NCBI RefSeq assembly: GCF_026625845.1
Contig: NZ_CP113066.1
Location: forward strand, 992,001-1,056,000
Reading direction: 5' to 3'
Length of the DNA stretch: 64,000 nucleotides
Source: Agrococcus sp. SL85
GTDB taxonomy: Bacteria; Actinomycetota; Actinomycetes; Actinomycetales; Microbacteriaceae
In this document: positions 40,756 to 55,620 of the stretch, one piece after another
Numbering within the stretch: the first letter of the stretch is position 1
Layout: every line of letters begins with the position of its first letter
Position numbers and translations under genes: made by a program
Notes under the pieces: model-generated
Told to the model about the DNA's origin: nothing
Database searches by the model: none
What the model saw: the letters and a program-made list of their open reading frames with translations, nothing else

Positions 40756-41472
40756 ATGATCGCGATCGAGCGCATCCTCGCTCCCAATCCCGGTCCCATG
40801 ACCCTCGACGGCACGAACACGTACGTCGTCGGCGGTCGGGTCGTCGTCGACCCGGGCCCCGCGGATCCCGACCACCTGGAGCGGCTCGCCGCTCTGCGCC
40901 CCGGGCTCGTGCTCGTGACGCACCACCACCTCGACCACACCGAGGGCGCGGTGGAGCTCGCCCGCTCCACGGGCGCGCAGGTGCGCGGCATCGACCGGCA
41001 CGGCTGCTACGCGGGTGCGGCCCTCGTCGACGGCGAGGAGATCGAGGTGGAGGGCGGCACCATCCGCATCCTCGCCACCCCCGGGCACACGCGCGACTCG
41101 ATGTGCGTGGTCGTGCCGGGCCAGGCGGTGCTCACGGGCGACACGATCCTCGGGCGCGGCACGACCGTCATCATGCACCCCGACGGCGCCGTGGGGCCCT
41201 ACCTCGAGAGCCTCGACCGCCTCGAGGCGCTCGGCGACCTCGAGGCGCTGCCCGGCCACGGCGAGTCGCTCGCGTCGGTCGCCGAGGCCGCGCGGGCGTA
41301 CCGCGCGCACCGCATGCAGCGTCTCGAGCAGGTGCGGGAGGCGCTGCGCGCGCTCGGCGAGGACGCCTCGCTCGAGCAGGTCGCCGACGTCGTGTACGCC
41401 GAGGTCGACCCCTCGGTGCGCGACGCGGCCGAGGCGTCGCTCGCCGCGCAGCTCGCCTACCTGCGCGCATAG
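40756..41472 (+). CDS. MBL-fold metallo-hydrolase
   Basis: The 238-residue protein has the metallo-beta-lactamase-fold metal motif THHHLDH (H56, H58, D60, H61), TPGHTRDS with the next histidine, and GDTILGRG with the bridging aspartate. The C-terminal helical extension resembles LACTB2-type RNA/ester hydrolases. The substrate is unknown. TAGCGT (40744-40749) lies 6 bases before the ATG and no Shine-Dalgarno is present: likely leaderless. Confidence 0.88.
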   Translation: MIAIERILAPNPGPMTLDGTNTYVVGGRVVVDPGPADPDHLERLAALRPGLVLVTHHHLDHTEGAVELARSTGAQVRGIDRHGCYAGAALVDGEEIEVEGGTIRILATPGHTRDSMCVVVPGQAVLTGDTILGRGTTVIMHPDGAVGPYLESLDRLEALGDLEALPGHGESLASVAEAARAYRAHRMQRLEQVREALRALGEDASLEQVADVVYAEVDPSVRDAAEASLAAQLAYLRA

Positions 41473-41530
41473 CGGAGCCTCCCCGGGCGCCGCGAGCACG
41501 CGGTGCCGAGGAGGCTCTCGACGGGTGGGG

Positions 41531-41743
41531 TCAGCCGGACTTCCGGCGGTGCATCCGCTTGGCGACGGCGGGCCCGCTCACGGCGGACACGCCGGCGTTC
41601 GAGGTCATGCCGGCGCCGTGGTGGCCCTGCTTCTTCTTCTCGAGCGCCTCGCGGAACTTGCGCCGCTGGGCGTCCTCGGGCGACTCGGTGCCCTCGGGGG
41701 TGTCCTGCGGGGTGGCCTGCTCGGCCTCATCGTGCGCTGTCAT
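41531..41743 (-). CDS. DUF5302-like small protein
   Basis: The 70-residue, hydrophilic protein has an acidic N-terminus, then AQRRKFREALEKKKQGHHG, the pattern of the actinobacterial DUF5302 family, and a basic end KRMHRRKSG. It is likely a small nucleic-acid- or ribosome-associated protein, but the function is not known. No strong Shine-Dalgarno is seen. Confidence 0.7.
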   Translation of the reverse strand: MTAHDEAEQATPQDTPEGTESPEDAQRRKFREALEKKKQGHHGAGMTSNAGVSAVSGPAVAKRMHRRKSG

Positions 41744-41809
41744 GCCTTCACCCTGCCCGCTCGGGGGCGCGGTGTCGAGTCGCCCGGCCGACGACCGCGC
41801 CTGCGGGGC

Positions 41810-42931
41810 TCACGCGCCGAGGCCCGGGCGGAGCGGCGAGCGCGCGCCGGAGGGCCGGGACGCATCGGGTGCGACCGTCGCGATCGTGCGCACGAGCGTC
41901 GTGAGCCACACGAAGGCGAGGCCGACGGCGATCGCCTCGAGCGCCGCGACGTTGAGGAGGCCCAGCGGGCGCCACAGCAGCAGCGCCGCGCCGACGCCTG
42001 CGCCGAGGCCCGCCGTGGTGAGCACGAGCGGGAGCGGCCGCTCGGGGATGACCGCGAGCAGCAGCGCCGCGGTGGCGGCGAAGGCGGCGATCGAGCCGAA
42101 GGCCGCGATGTTGTGGACGAGCCGCGCATCCGGCAGGGGGAAGGCGCCGACGCCCGCGAGCAGCGCGCCGGCGAGCACGAAGCCGCCGACGACGCCCGCG
42201 ATGCGCGGGAGCGCCGCATCCCCGAGCCAGCGGTGCAGGTCGCGGCCGAGGTAGAGGCCGATGACCGCCACGAGCAGGCCCGCCACCACGATCGTGCCGT
42301 TGAACGCCCAGGCGCCGGGCCCGCCGCCCACGCCCAGCTGCGAGAAGTGGCGCTGCCACCAGCGCGGGTCGTCGCTCGTGAGCATCGCGAGCACCGTGCC
42401 GATCGCGAGGAACACGAACAGCAGCGTCGCGAGGTCGCGCGTGCGCAGCGCCGCGCCGGCCTGCGCCGCGAGCCAGGCGCCGGCCGCGCAGGCGACGCCC
42501 GTGAGCGCGGCGCCCAGCACGGGCGGCGCCGCGAGCCCGACGAGGCCGCGCGCGAGCACCTCGGCGCCCGCGAGCGCGCCGAGGTAGGCGACCGCGGCGA
42601 ACGCGACGGTGAGCGCGGCGCCGGAGGCCGTGGAGACCGCGCGCTGCCAGCCGGGCATCGGGGCGGTCTCGTCGCGCCGGTGCAGCAGCCACGACGCGGC
42701 GAAGGAGGCGGCGGTCACGATCGCCGCGATGCCCGCGGCCGGGAGCGCGACCGAGCCCTCGCCCGCGATCGGGCGCGGCTCGCCGGCGAGCGCGACCAGT
42801 CCCGCGACGACGCCCACGCCGAAGCCCGTCCACGCCGCCGCGATCGCCCGGCCCTCGACGCGGCGCTCCGCGCTCCCAGCGTGCTCGCGCGCCGCGCTCG
42901 TCCCGGTCATGCCTCGCCGCGCCTCCGCCAT
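41810..42931 (-). CDS. DUF998-type multi-pass membrane protein
   Basis: The protein (373 residues from ATG 42931) has about ten hydrophobic segments and resembles DUF998 membrane proteins of actinobacteria: YFSQLGVG-like HFSQLGVGGGPGAWAFNGT and ARLVHNIAAFG are typical words. The function is unknown. ATG 42910 (MTGTS) is an alternative start; GAGGGC precedes 42931. It is divergent from glsA. Confidence 0.75.
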   Translation of the reverse strand: MAEARRGMTGTSAAREHAGSAERRVEGRAIAAAWTGFGVGVVAGLVALAGEPRPIAGEGSVALPAAGIAAIVTAASFAASWLLHRRDETAPMPGWQRAVSTASGAALTVAFAAVAYLGALAGAEVLARGLVGLAAPPVLGAALTGVACAAGAWLAAQAGAALRTRDLATLLFVFLAIGTVLAMLTSDDPRWWQRHFSQLGVGGGPGAWAFNGTIVVAGLLVAVIGLYLGRDLHRWLGDAALPRIAGVVGGFVLAGALLAGVGAFPLPDARLVHNIAAFGSIAAFAATAALLLAVIPERPLPLVLTTAGLGAGVGAALLLWRPLGLLNVAALEAIAVGLAFVWLTTLVRTIATVAPDASRPSGARSPLRPGLGA

Positions 42932-42992
42932 GCCCTCGATGGAAGCACGGCCCGGTGACCGTCCGCTCGGGCGGCGCCGATAGCGTGGCGGC

Positions 42993-44207
42993 ATGCGGAC
43001 TCCGGTGCCCGACCATCTCGACGACGTGCTGCGGGAGTGCGGCGCCGGAGGCGCCGAGGGCGAGGTGGCGGCGTACATCCCCGAGCTCGCCGAGGCCGAT
43101 CCGGCGCTCTTCGCGCTCGCGCTCTGCACGATCGACGGCACCGTCTACGCGGCGGGGGACGCCCAGCACCGCTTCACCATCCAGTCGATCTCGAAGCCCT
43201 TCGCGTATGCCCTCGCGCTCGCCGACCGCGGGTTCGAGACCGTCGCCGAGCACGTGGGCGTCGAGCCCTCGGGCGATGCCTTCAACGAGATCTCGCTCGA
43301 GGCGAGCGGCCGGCCCCGCAACGCGATGATCAACATCGGCGCGATCACGGCGCACGCGCTCGTGGGCGACGCGAGCACGACGGGCGAGCAGCGCGTCGAG
43401 CGGGTCGTGCGCGGGCTCTCGGCCTTCGCGGGGCGCGAGCTCGAGGTCGACGAGGCGGTCTGCGCCTCGGAGCTCGGCACCGCGAGCCGCAACATGGCGC
43501 TCGCCTACATGGTGCACGCGCAGGGCAAGCTCGAGGGCGAGCCGCACGAGGCGGTCGAGGGCTACATCCGCCAGTGCTCGCTGCTCGTCGACGTGCGCGA
43601 CCTCGCCGTCATGGCCATGACCCTCGCGGCCGGCGGCCGCAACCCCGTGACGGGCGAGCAGGTGGTGCCGGCGTGGGTCTGCCGCCAGGTGCTCTCGGTC
43701 ATGGCGACCTGCGGGATGTACGACGCGGCGGGGGATTGGATGAGCACCGTCGGCATCCCGGCGAAGAGCGGCGTCGCGGGCGGCGTGCTGGGCGCGCTGC
43801 CGGGGCAGGTGGGCATCGGGGCGTTCTCGCCGCCGCTCGACGAGTTCGGCAACAGCGTGCGCGCGGTGCGCGCGTGCGAGCGCCTCTCGAGCGACATGGG
43901 CCTCCACCTCATGCAGGCGCCCGAGGTCGCCGCGCACGTGCTCTACGGCGTGGTCGAGCCCGATCGCGACGGTGACGGCGTGCGCGAGGTGGCGCTGCAG
44001 GGCCCGATGCACTTCGCGGCCGCCGAGGTCGCGCTCCGCGAGCTGGAGGACGTGCCGGAGGACGGCGCGGCGCTCGTGCTCGACCTCACGCGCGTGACCT
44101 CGACGAACGACGTCGGCCGCCGGATGCTGCGGGAGGGCGTCCGCCGCCTCGAGCTCGACGGCCACGAGGTGCGCGTCGAGGATCCGGACGGGCACCTCGA
44201 GCGCTGA
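42993..44207 (+). CDS. glsA: Glutaminase A with C-terminal STAS domain
   Basis: The enzyme hydrolyses glutamine to glutamate and ammonia. The catalytic serine-lysine motif is QSISKPFAYALAL (S65, K68), followed by NAMINIGAI and the SRNMALAY region. After about residue 305 a STAS-like domain follows (LDLTRVTSTNDVGRRML), found in long bacterial glutaminases. 404 residues. TAGCGT (42981-42986) ends 6 bases before ATG, so the message is probably leaderless. Confidence 0.93.
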   Translation: MRTPVPDHLDDVLRECGAGGAEGEVAAYIPELAEADPALFALALCTIDGTVYAAGDAQHRFTIQSISKPFAYALALADRGFETVAEHVGVEPSGDAFNEISLEASGRPRNAMINIGAITAHALVGDASTTGEQRVERVVRGLSAFAGRELEVDEAVCASELGTASRNMALAYMVHAQGKLEGEPHEAVEGYIRQCSLLVDVRDLAVMAMTLAAGGRNPVTGEQVVPAWVCRQVLSVMATCGMYDAAGDWMSTVGIPAKSGVAGGVLGALPGQVGIGAFSPPLDEFGNSVRAVRACERLSSDMGLHLMQAPEVAAHVLYGVVEPDRDGDGVREVALQGPMHFAAAEVALRELEDVPEDGAALVLDLTRVTSTNDVGRRMLREGVRRLELDGHEVRVEDPDGHLER

Positions 44208-44210
44208 GGG

Positions 44211-44618
44211 CTACTCCCCCTGGAACGCGCCCCAGCCCGAGGCGCGCAGGATGCGGGCGCGCACGTCGACGCGCGGCCGCTCGTGGTCGGGGTAGGGCCG
44301 CCCGCCGTAGTGGCGCGACAGCGCGTCGATGCCTGCGAAGCCGTCGTCGTCGCGGATCTCGTCGACCTCCAGCTGCAGCGACACGTGGGTGTACCAGTTC
44401 TCGCCGTCGATGACGTCGAGCGCGAAGCGCGGATCGCGGCGCAGGTGGGCGAGGCGCACGCGCTCCGCGTCGAGGTTGACGAGGATGCGGCCGTCGTCCT
44501 CGAGCAGGTACCAGGTCGCGACGGCGACGGGACGGCCGTCCTTCGCGAGGGTCGCCATGACCGCGGGGTTCGGCTTCCGCAGGAACTCGATGGCCTCGGG
44601 GCTCGGCGTCGTCGTCAT
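44211..44618 (-). CDS. PPOX-class F420-dependent oxidoreductase-like protein
   Basis: The 135-residue split-barrel protein has the family start FLRKPNPAVMATLAKDGRPVAVATWYLLEDDGRILVN and RLAHLRRDPRFALDVIDGENWY. Actinobacterial members bind F420 or flavin and reduce or sequester cofactors and biliverdin-like compounds. The ATG overlaps the TetR stop by ATGA, so the two are co-translated; the enzyme may handle the ligand sensed by the repressor. Confidence 0.85.
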   Translation of the reverse strand: MTTTPSPEAIEFLRKPNPAVMATLAKDGRPVAVATWYLLEDDGRILVNLDAERVRLAHLRRDPRFALDVIDGENWYTHVSLQLEVDEIRDDDGFAGIDALSRHYGGRPYPDHERPRVDVRARILRASGWGAFQGE

Positions 44619-45247
44619 GCGTCCACGGTAGTGGGGGCGGCCTGCGCCGCACGGCGCGGGCCCAGCACGGCCTCGGTGGCGAGCGCGAGGGTCTGCGCCT
44701 CGGTGGTGAGGGCCGAGGTCTCGGTCGGCATGCCGCGGGCGAGCGAGAGCCCGTCGACGACGGCGCTCAGGAACCTCGCGGCCGCCGGGATGCCGACCGG
44801 GTCGAGCGCGTCCTCCTGGGCGAGCACGCCCAGCCAGTGCTCGATGCGGCGCTCGCCCTGGCGCACCAGCGCCACGTAGCCGGCGCGCGCCGCCTCGCTC
44901 GGCGGCGCGGCCATGTAGGCGTCGACGACGCGCATCCAGCTGCGCCGCGCCTCGTCGCCCATGCCGACGAGGCCCACGACGCGGTGCAGGCACGCGGCGA
45001 GCCGGTCGTGCGCGGGGAGGGAGGTGTCGTGGATCCCGTCGTCGGGCGCGACGTGCTCGACGATGCCGGCGAGCACGGCGTCGTGCAGCTCGCGCTGCGT
45101 CGGGAACTGGAACCGCAGGGAGCCGACGCTGACGCCCGCGCGCGCGGCGACCGAGCGGACGCTGAGCGACGTCGCGGGGTCCTCGCCGATGAGCTCGGCG
45201 GCCGCGATGAGGATGCGGTCTCGCGTGCTGCGCTGCGCCTGCGCCAT
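44615..45247 (-). CDS. TetR-family repressor
   Basis: The 210-residue protein has the TetR helix-turn-helix (SVRSVAARAGVSVGSLRFQFPTQRELHDAVL, residues 29-59) and a variable ligand domain. GAGGAGG precedes the ATG. It is divergent from a membrane-protein gene, and the spacer has two copies of a palindrome, so it likely controls both sides. Ligand unknown. Confidence 0.9.
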   Translation of the reverse strand: MAQAQRSTRDRILIAAAELIGEDPATSLSVRSVAARAGVSVGSLRFQFPTQRELHDAVLAGIVEHVAPDDGIHDTSLPAHDRLAACLHRVVGLVGMGDEARRSWMRVVDAYMAAPPSEAARAGYVALVRQGERRIEHWLGVLAQEDALDPVGIPAAARFLSAVVDGLSLARGMPTETSALTTEAQTLALATEAVLGPRRAAQAAPTTVDA

Positions 45248-45282
45248 GCCTGGCCTCCTCTGCCTGTCGGTGCTTCCACCCT

Positions 45283-45326
45283 ACTGGTACAGCGTGCTAG
45301 CCTGCTGACTGGTACACCGTACTAGT
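45283..45326. promoter_or_regulatory. Twin TetR operator sites
   Basis: ACTGGTACAGCGTGCTAG (45283-45300) and ACTGGTACACCGTACTAGT (45308-45326) are two copies of a palindrome ACTRGTAC-N3-GTACYAGT, 25 bases apart (about 2.5 turns). The second is nearly symmetric and ends next to the AGGAGG of the plus-strand gene. Location and symmetry fit operators of the divergent TetR protein. Confidence 0.75.
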
Positions 45327-45339
45327 GCAGGAGGATCCG

Positions 45340-46000
45340 ATGGCGCAGGCCAGGTGGCGGCAGCGATGGGTCGAGCGGCGCGTGCGCGCGGGCGACGGTC
45401 GACCGCTGCGGCCGTACCGCTGGTGGCAGCAGCTCACCCGTTCCCTCTTCGAGCTGCGGCTCGAGGGCGCGGCCGGTGCGGTGGTCTACGCCGTCGACGT
45501 GCGGCACTCCGGCGACGCCTCCGACGGGGTCGTGCGGGCGAGGCTGCATCGCGACGGCCTGCAGGCGGCGGTCTCCAGGATGCCGGCGCGGTTCCCCGTG
45601 GAGGGCGGCGCGATCGAGGTCGCGGCCACGCAGTTCGGGCTCCGCCGGTGCCACTACGTCGATCACGCGGGGCGCGAGCGGCAGGCTGGCGCCGCATCCG
45701 CGCTCCGGCGCCGGGCGGCGCGCTCGGCTCGCCCGCGAGCGGCCCGCGCTGAGCCGCGCGATCGGCGTGCTCTCGGTCGCGGTGCTGCTCGTCGGGGCGA
45801 CCCTGCTCGGGCTCGAGCTCGCCCAGCGCGTCACCGAGCTGCCGCCCGTCGTCGAGCGGCTGGGGTGGAGCTTCGTCTCGCCGATCCGGCTGGGGGTGTG
45901 GGAGACGGTCGCAGTGGGCCTCGCGACGGCGCTCGCGAGCACCGAGCGCGCGCTGCGGCTGCGCTACCACTGGCTGCTCGACCCGGCGGGAAACGGCTGA
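45340..46000 (+). pseudogene. TetR-regulated membrane-protein gene with one +1 frameshift
   Basis: ATG 45340 follows GCAGGAGG. The first frame encodes a basic N-terminal part (MAQARWRQRWVERRVRAG) and a beta-rich soluble region up to RERQ; the other frame then gives RLARERPALSRAIGVLSVAVLLVG, a transmembrane segment, a second possible one, and a stop at 45998-46000. The break is at CAGGCTG (45682-45688); removing one G gives RQLAP and one protein of about 219 residues. I do not recognise the family. It is divergent from tetR and probably its target. Confidence 0.65.
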
Positions 46001-46029
46001 GCCGCGACGCCCGCGGCCGGGGACGGCGG

Positions 46030-46058
46030 AGGCCCCGCACCTGCTGGTGCGGGGCCTT
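46030..46058. terminator. Bidirectional terminator between convergent genes
   Basis: AGGCCCCGCACC and GGTGCGGGGCCTT form a 12-bp stem around a TGCT loop, 30 bases after the plus-strand stop and 26 bases before the nrdF stop on the minus strand. Confidence 0.75.
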
Positions 46059-46083
46059 CGTGCTGCTGCGGACGCTGCGGGGA

Positions 46084-49786
<3,703 letters not shown>

Positions 49787-49794
49787 GCCTCGGC

Positions 49795-50022
49795 TCAGGC
49801 CGCGACGATCGCCTTGATGCGGTCGGGCTGGAAGCCCGACCAGTGGTCGGCGTCGGCGATGACGACCGGGGCCTGCATGTAGCCGAGGTCCTTGACGGTC
49901 TGGAGCGCCTTGTCGTCGGCGGTGACGTCGAAGATCTCGTACTCGATGCCCTGCGCGTCGAGCGCGCGGGTGGTCATCGTGCACTGGACGCAGGCCGGCT
50001 TGGAGTAGACGGTGACGGTCAT
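49795..50022 (-). CDS. nrdH: NrdH redoxin
   Basis: NrdH is the glutaredoxin-like, thioredoxin-reductase-dependent electron donor of NrdE. The 75-residue protein has the redox pair CVQC (residues 11-14) and the family end [13 protein letters not shown]. It is first in the operon; AGGGAGCGCC precedes the ATG. Confidence 0.95.
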   Translation of the reverse strand: MTVTVYSKPACVQCTMTTRALDAQGIEYEIFDVTADDKALQTVKDLGYMQAPVVIADADHWSGFQPDRIKAIVAA

Positions 50023-50093
50023 GAGCGGCGCTCCCTCGTGATCTGGGCGGTGCTGGTGCTGGGTGCTGGATGCTGTGCGGCCGGGGCCGGGCT

Positions 50094-50141
50094 CCCACTA
50101 TATGTGGGGTCTGCCGCGGAGCAACGCCACAACATGGTGTG
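50094..50141 (-). promoter_or_regulatory. nrd promoter with two NrdR boxes
   Basis: CCCACTATATGTGGGG (50094-50109) and CACAACATGGTGTG (50128-50141) are near-palindromes with centres 33 bases apart, about three turns, as NrdR box pairs are. The first box holds the minus-strand -10 TATAGT (50102-50097); TTGCTC (50124-50119) is a fitting -35 with a 16-base gap. NrdR bound here would block nrdHIEF when dATP is plentiful. nrdR itself is not in the window. Confidence 0.8.
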
Positions 50142-50148
50142 TTTCTCC

Positions 50149-50179
50149 ACACCTGTGTCAACAAGGACTCCACAGGTGT
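50149..50179. promoter_or_regulatory. ACACCTGTG inverted repeat in the nrd/pfpI spacer
   Basis: ACACCTGTG (50149-50157) and CACAGGTGT (50171-50179) are perfectly complementary with a 13-base gap, just upstream of the NrdR boxes. TTCTCCACA and GACTCCACA nearby are one or two changes from DnaA boxes. Otherwise the spacer 50180-50475 holds no gene; a TAGCGT (50432-50437) about 40 bases before the pfpI ATG is its likely -10. Confidence 0.35.
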
Positions 50180-50475
50180 CATTCCCGCCGCGGAACGGCG
50201 CGGAATCGGCTGTGGAGAGCGGTCGCGCACAGCTGTGCAGACGGCTTCGACGGATCTGCGCGACACGCCGGAGACGAATCACACCGGTGTGGTTCGCGGT
50301 CCGCATCGCTGCCTCCGGGGGTCTCGACGATGCTTCGACGCTACGCCCGGCCACCCACATGCGCACGGGCGGACGTGCCGGCTCCGGGGCCCCGCATGGC
50401 GGCCGCACACGCGCCGTCCAGACCCCGGGGATAGCGTCTCGGACGTACCCCATCCACGACCGAGAGGAGCGGCAC

Positions 50476-51015
50476 ATGGCCGACATCACCGGCAAGAAGG
50501 TCGCGTTCGTCCTGACCGACGGCTACGAGGACTCGGAGCTCACGAGCCCCTGGGAGGCGGTGCAGGGCGCGGGCGGCGCCCCCACGCTCGTCGCTCCCGC
50601 TGCGGGCGAGCTCACCGGCAAGAACGGGCACGTCGCGACCGTCGACATGCTCTCGAGCGAGGCCTCGGCCGACGACTTCGACGCCCTCGTGCTGCCCGGC
50701 GGCGTCGTGAACGCCGACAAGATCCGCATCGACGAGCCCTCGGTGGCGCTCGTCAAGCGCTTCGTCGAGAGCGGCAAGCCGATCGGCGTCATCTGCCACG
50801 GCGCGTGGATCCTCATCGAGGCCGGCGGCGTCTCGGGCCGCACCATCACGAGCTACCCCACGCTCCGCACCGACCTCGTCAACGCGGGCGCGACGTGGGT
50901 CGACGAGGAGGTCGTGACCGACCAGGGCCTCGTCTCGAGCCGCACGCCCGACGACCTCCCCGCCTTCAACGACAAGGTGCTCGAGGAGATCGCCGAGGGC
51001 GTGCACCCGCGCTGA
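50476..51015 (+). CDS. DJ-1/PfpI-family protein
   Basis: The 179-residue protein has the family's cysteine elbow ICHGAWILIEAGG (C107, H108) and the KVAFVLTDGYEDSELTSPWEAV start with the conserved glutamate. Members act as cysteine peptidases, deglycase-type or stress proteins; which applies is not known. GAGAGGAG precedes the ATG. Confidence 0.9.
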   Translation: MADITGKKVAFVLTDGYEDSELTSPWEAVQGAGGAPTLVAPAAGELTGKNGHVATVDMLSSEASADDFDALVLPGGVVNADKIRIDEPSVALVKRFVESGKPIGVICHGAWILIEAGGVSGRTITSYPTLRTDLVNAGATWVDEEVVTDQGLVSSRTPDDLPAFNDKVLEEIAEGVHPR

Positions 51016-51049
51016 CCCTCCCGACGCCGGTCCTCCGGCGCACGGCCCC

Positions 51050-51082
51050 GACGGCCGCTCCGCGCATCGCGGGGCGGCCGTC
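51050..51082 (+). terminator. Terminator hairpin after the PfpI gene
   Basis: GACGGCCGCTCCGCG and CGCGGGGCGGCCGTC form a 15-bp stem with one wobble and a CAT loop, 34 bases after the stop. GTCGTGCG follows; T-poor but the stem is strong. Confidence 0.65.
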
Positions 51083-51329
51083 GTCGTGCGTGACGCCGCG
51101 TGACGGGCGGGCCTGCGCGCCGACCGGCGCTCCGATGGGATGGAGGTGAGGGTCGCCGGCCGCACGCGCGGACGGGCGGCCCTGCCCGACGCGGCTGCCG
51201 GGAGGTCGATGCCGGGGGCGGCGTCGGCCGGCAGCCGGCCCGAGCGCGCTCGGGCGCGGGGGCGGGGCGCGGGGGCGCTCCGCCCCCGTGGCGCGCGAAG
51301 CCCTCGCCTGCGATCCGCCGTGCCGCTCG

Positions 51330-51399
51330 GATCGCGGACCCCGTCGCGCATCCGGGGCCCGCCAGGCGGGGTCGCCGATGCGCCGAGGGGTCCCCGATG
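51330..51399. repeat. 70-bp palindrome, copy 2 of the GGACCCC family
   Basis: GGACCCC (51336-51342) pairs with GGGGTCC (51387-51393) and GCGCATC (51346-51352) with GATGCGC (51377-51383), about a centre at 51364. The left arm reads GATCGCGGACCCC, as the right arm of the copy at 7354-7424 does on the other strand. The remainder of spacer 51016-51509 shows GC-rich sequence without a gene. Confidence 0.75.
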
Positions 51400-51509
51400 C
51401 GTGCAGGGCTCTCCTGCGCGACGAGGGCGAGCAGGATCGGGGCAGCGCAGCGCCGCCGGCCGCGCCATGATCGGAGCAGCGCAGGGCGCGCGACGACGAG
51501 GAGGACGAC

Positions 51510-51944
51510 ATGGCGGGCGACGACACCCTCTCGAAGGAGGAGCGCGCGGCGGTCAAGCAGCGCGCGGCCGAGCTCAAGCGGCAGGCGAGCCGCACGGGCG
51601 GCAGCAAGCGGGAGCGCGAGGCGCAGGACTGCCTCGACGCCATCGCGGGCCTCCCCGAGCCCGACCGGGCGATCGCGCAGATGGTGCACGACGTCGTCAC
51701 CGAGGTCGCCCCCGACCTCGACCCGAAGACCTGGTACGGCTTCCCGTCCTATGCCCGCGACGGCAAGGTGCTCGTGTTCTACCAGCAGGCCTCGAAGTTC
51801 GGCACCCGCTACGGCACGCTCGGCTTCCAGGACCAGGCCGCGCTCGACGACGGCGAGCTGTGGCCCGCCTCCTACGCCCTCGTGGGCACCTCGTCGGCCA
51901 CGCGCGAGCGCATCGCCGCGCTCGTGCGGAGGGCCGCCGGCTGA
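51510..51944 (+). CDS. DUF1801-like protein
   Basis: The 144-residue protein has a charged, helical N-terminus (KEERAAVKQRAAELKRQ) and a DUF1801/YdhG-type domain with DPKTWYGFPSYARDGKVLVFYQ. Related proteins are called iron-chaperone-like, though the activity is not established. GAGGAGGACGAC precedes the ATG. Confidence 0.75.
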   Translation: MAGDDTLSKEERAAVKQRAAELKRQASRTGGSKREREAQDCLDAIAGLPEPDRAIAQMVHDVVTEVAPDLDPKTWYGFPSYARDGKVLVFYQQASKFGTRYGTLGFQDQAALDDGELWPASYALVGTSSATRERIAALVRRAAG

Positions 51945-52045
51945 GCCGGGGCGCCGATCGGCCGGCTGCGGCCCGACCGGGACGGCCGCTCACAGTCGAC
52001 GCGCATCCGGCGGGCGCATGCTCGACCTCCGACGAGGAGGTGCGG

Positions 52046-52759
52046 ATGCGATCCGGTCTCGTGCGCGCGGCGACCGCCCTGGTGCTCGCGACGATGCTCG
52101 CGGGCTGCGCGCCCGGCGCGCTGGCGCCCGGTGACGAGCGGGGCGCGAGTGCCGAGGCGTCGCCGAGCGCGGCCGCCGACGCCTCGGCGACCCCGACCGC
52201 CTCTCCGACGCCCACCCTCGACGCGGGCGCCGGGCCGGACGACGTAGCCGTGCCCGCGCCGACGCCCGATGCGGCGCCGCCGACCCCCGGGTCGTGCGAC
52301 GACATCGGGGCCTCGCCGCTCGCCGCGCGCTGGGTGCAGCAGGGGTTCGCGCTCGAGCCCTTCGACGGCATCATCGTGGGCGGCGGCTTCCCCGCCGCGA
52401 CGGCCGCGGGCGGCGAGCTCGCGGTGCACTGCATCCTCTGGACGGCCGCGGGCGCCCGCGGGCCCCACGTGCTCGTCGAGCTCTACCGCGGCGCGCCCCT
52501 CGGCGCGGTGCTGGCCGACCCGAGCGTCGCGCACCTCGAGCCGTCGACGCTCGCGACCGCCCACGGCGACATCGTGCTCGCCGACTCCGGCGGCTTCGGC
52601 ATCTCGTCGTCGCAGGAGACCGTGGGCGGCCACGACGACGTCGTGCTGCGCACCTTCACGGTGGGCTTCCCGACGGAGGGGGCCGCCGCGGACGCCATGA
52701 ACGGGCCGCTCGCACGCGGGCTGCTCTTCGAGAGCGCCTTCGGCGTCGCGGCGCCCTGA
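52046..52759 (+). CDS. Putative lipoprotein, 237 residues
   Basis: A signal peptide with lipobox LAGC (cysteine near residue 21) marks a membrane-anchored lipoprotein. A Ser/Thr/Pro/Ala/Asp-rich linker of about 60 residues follows (SPSAAADASATPTASPTPT), then a domain with CDD and one further cysteine (AVHCILW), perhaps a disulfide. The C-terminal domain has no family I recognise. GACGAGGAGG precedes the ATG. A solute-binding or surface role is possible. Confidence 0.75.
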   Translation: MRSGLVRAATALVLATMLAGCAPGALAPGDERGASAEASPSAAADASATPTASPTPTLDAGAGPDDVAVPAPTPDAAPPTPGSCDDIGASPLAARWVQQGFALEPFDGIIVGGGFPAATAAGGELAVHCILWTAAGARGPHVLVELYRGAPLGAVLADPSVAHLEPSTLATAHGDIVLADSGGFGISSSQETVGGHDDVVLRTFTVGFPTEGAAADAMNGPLARGLLFESAFGVAAP

Positions 52760-52883
52760 GCCGGCGGAGGCCGAGCCGCGGCAGACGCCAGCACGGTCGC
52801 TGTGGCGGGGGTCGGCCGCGTTCGCGCTCGGCGAACCCCGGCGGCCCCCAGCAGGGAATCGCAGCGCTCTGGAGGCGTTCACA

Positions 52884-52904
52884 TCTGAGTGGAGTCGACT
52901 CAAG
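52884..52904. promoter_or_regulatory. HAIR element (HspR operator)
   Basis: TCTGAGT-N7-ACTCAAG matches the HspR-associated inverted repeat CTTGAGT-N7-ACTCAAG in the right arm exactly, in the left arm at 5 of 7 bases, with the 7-base gap exact. It lies 41 bases before the GTG of the Clp ATPase. GAGTCGACTC inside is also a 10-bp palindrome. Confidence 0.65.
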
Positions 52905-52944
52905 TTCGACCGCACGCAGCACGCCGACCAGGAGGGATGCACGA

Positions 52945-55470
<2,526 letters not shown>

Positions 55471-55620
55471 GGTCTCGCCGTGCACGCCGAGGGGCGGTCC
55501 GGGCACGGGCCGGCCCTCGGCGGTCCATGGCGGATCCCCGGCGCCTCATGGAGGCCACCCCGATGCGCTCGATGCGTAGGGAGACTACAGTTGCGCTGTC
55601 CGTCCGACGGGAGGAGCCCC

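Noticed and set aside
50142..50240. Replication origin or DnaA-box cluster
   Set aside because: Several TCCACA words are present, but only one is within one base of a DnaA box, and dnaA/dnaN are not nearby.
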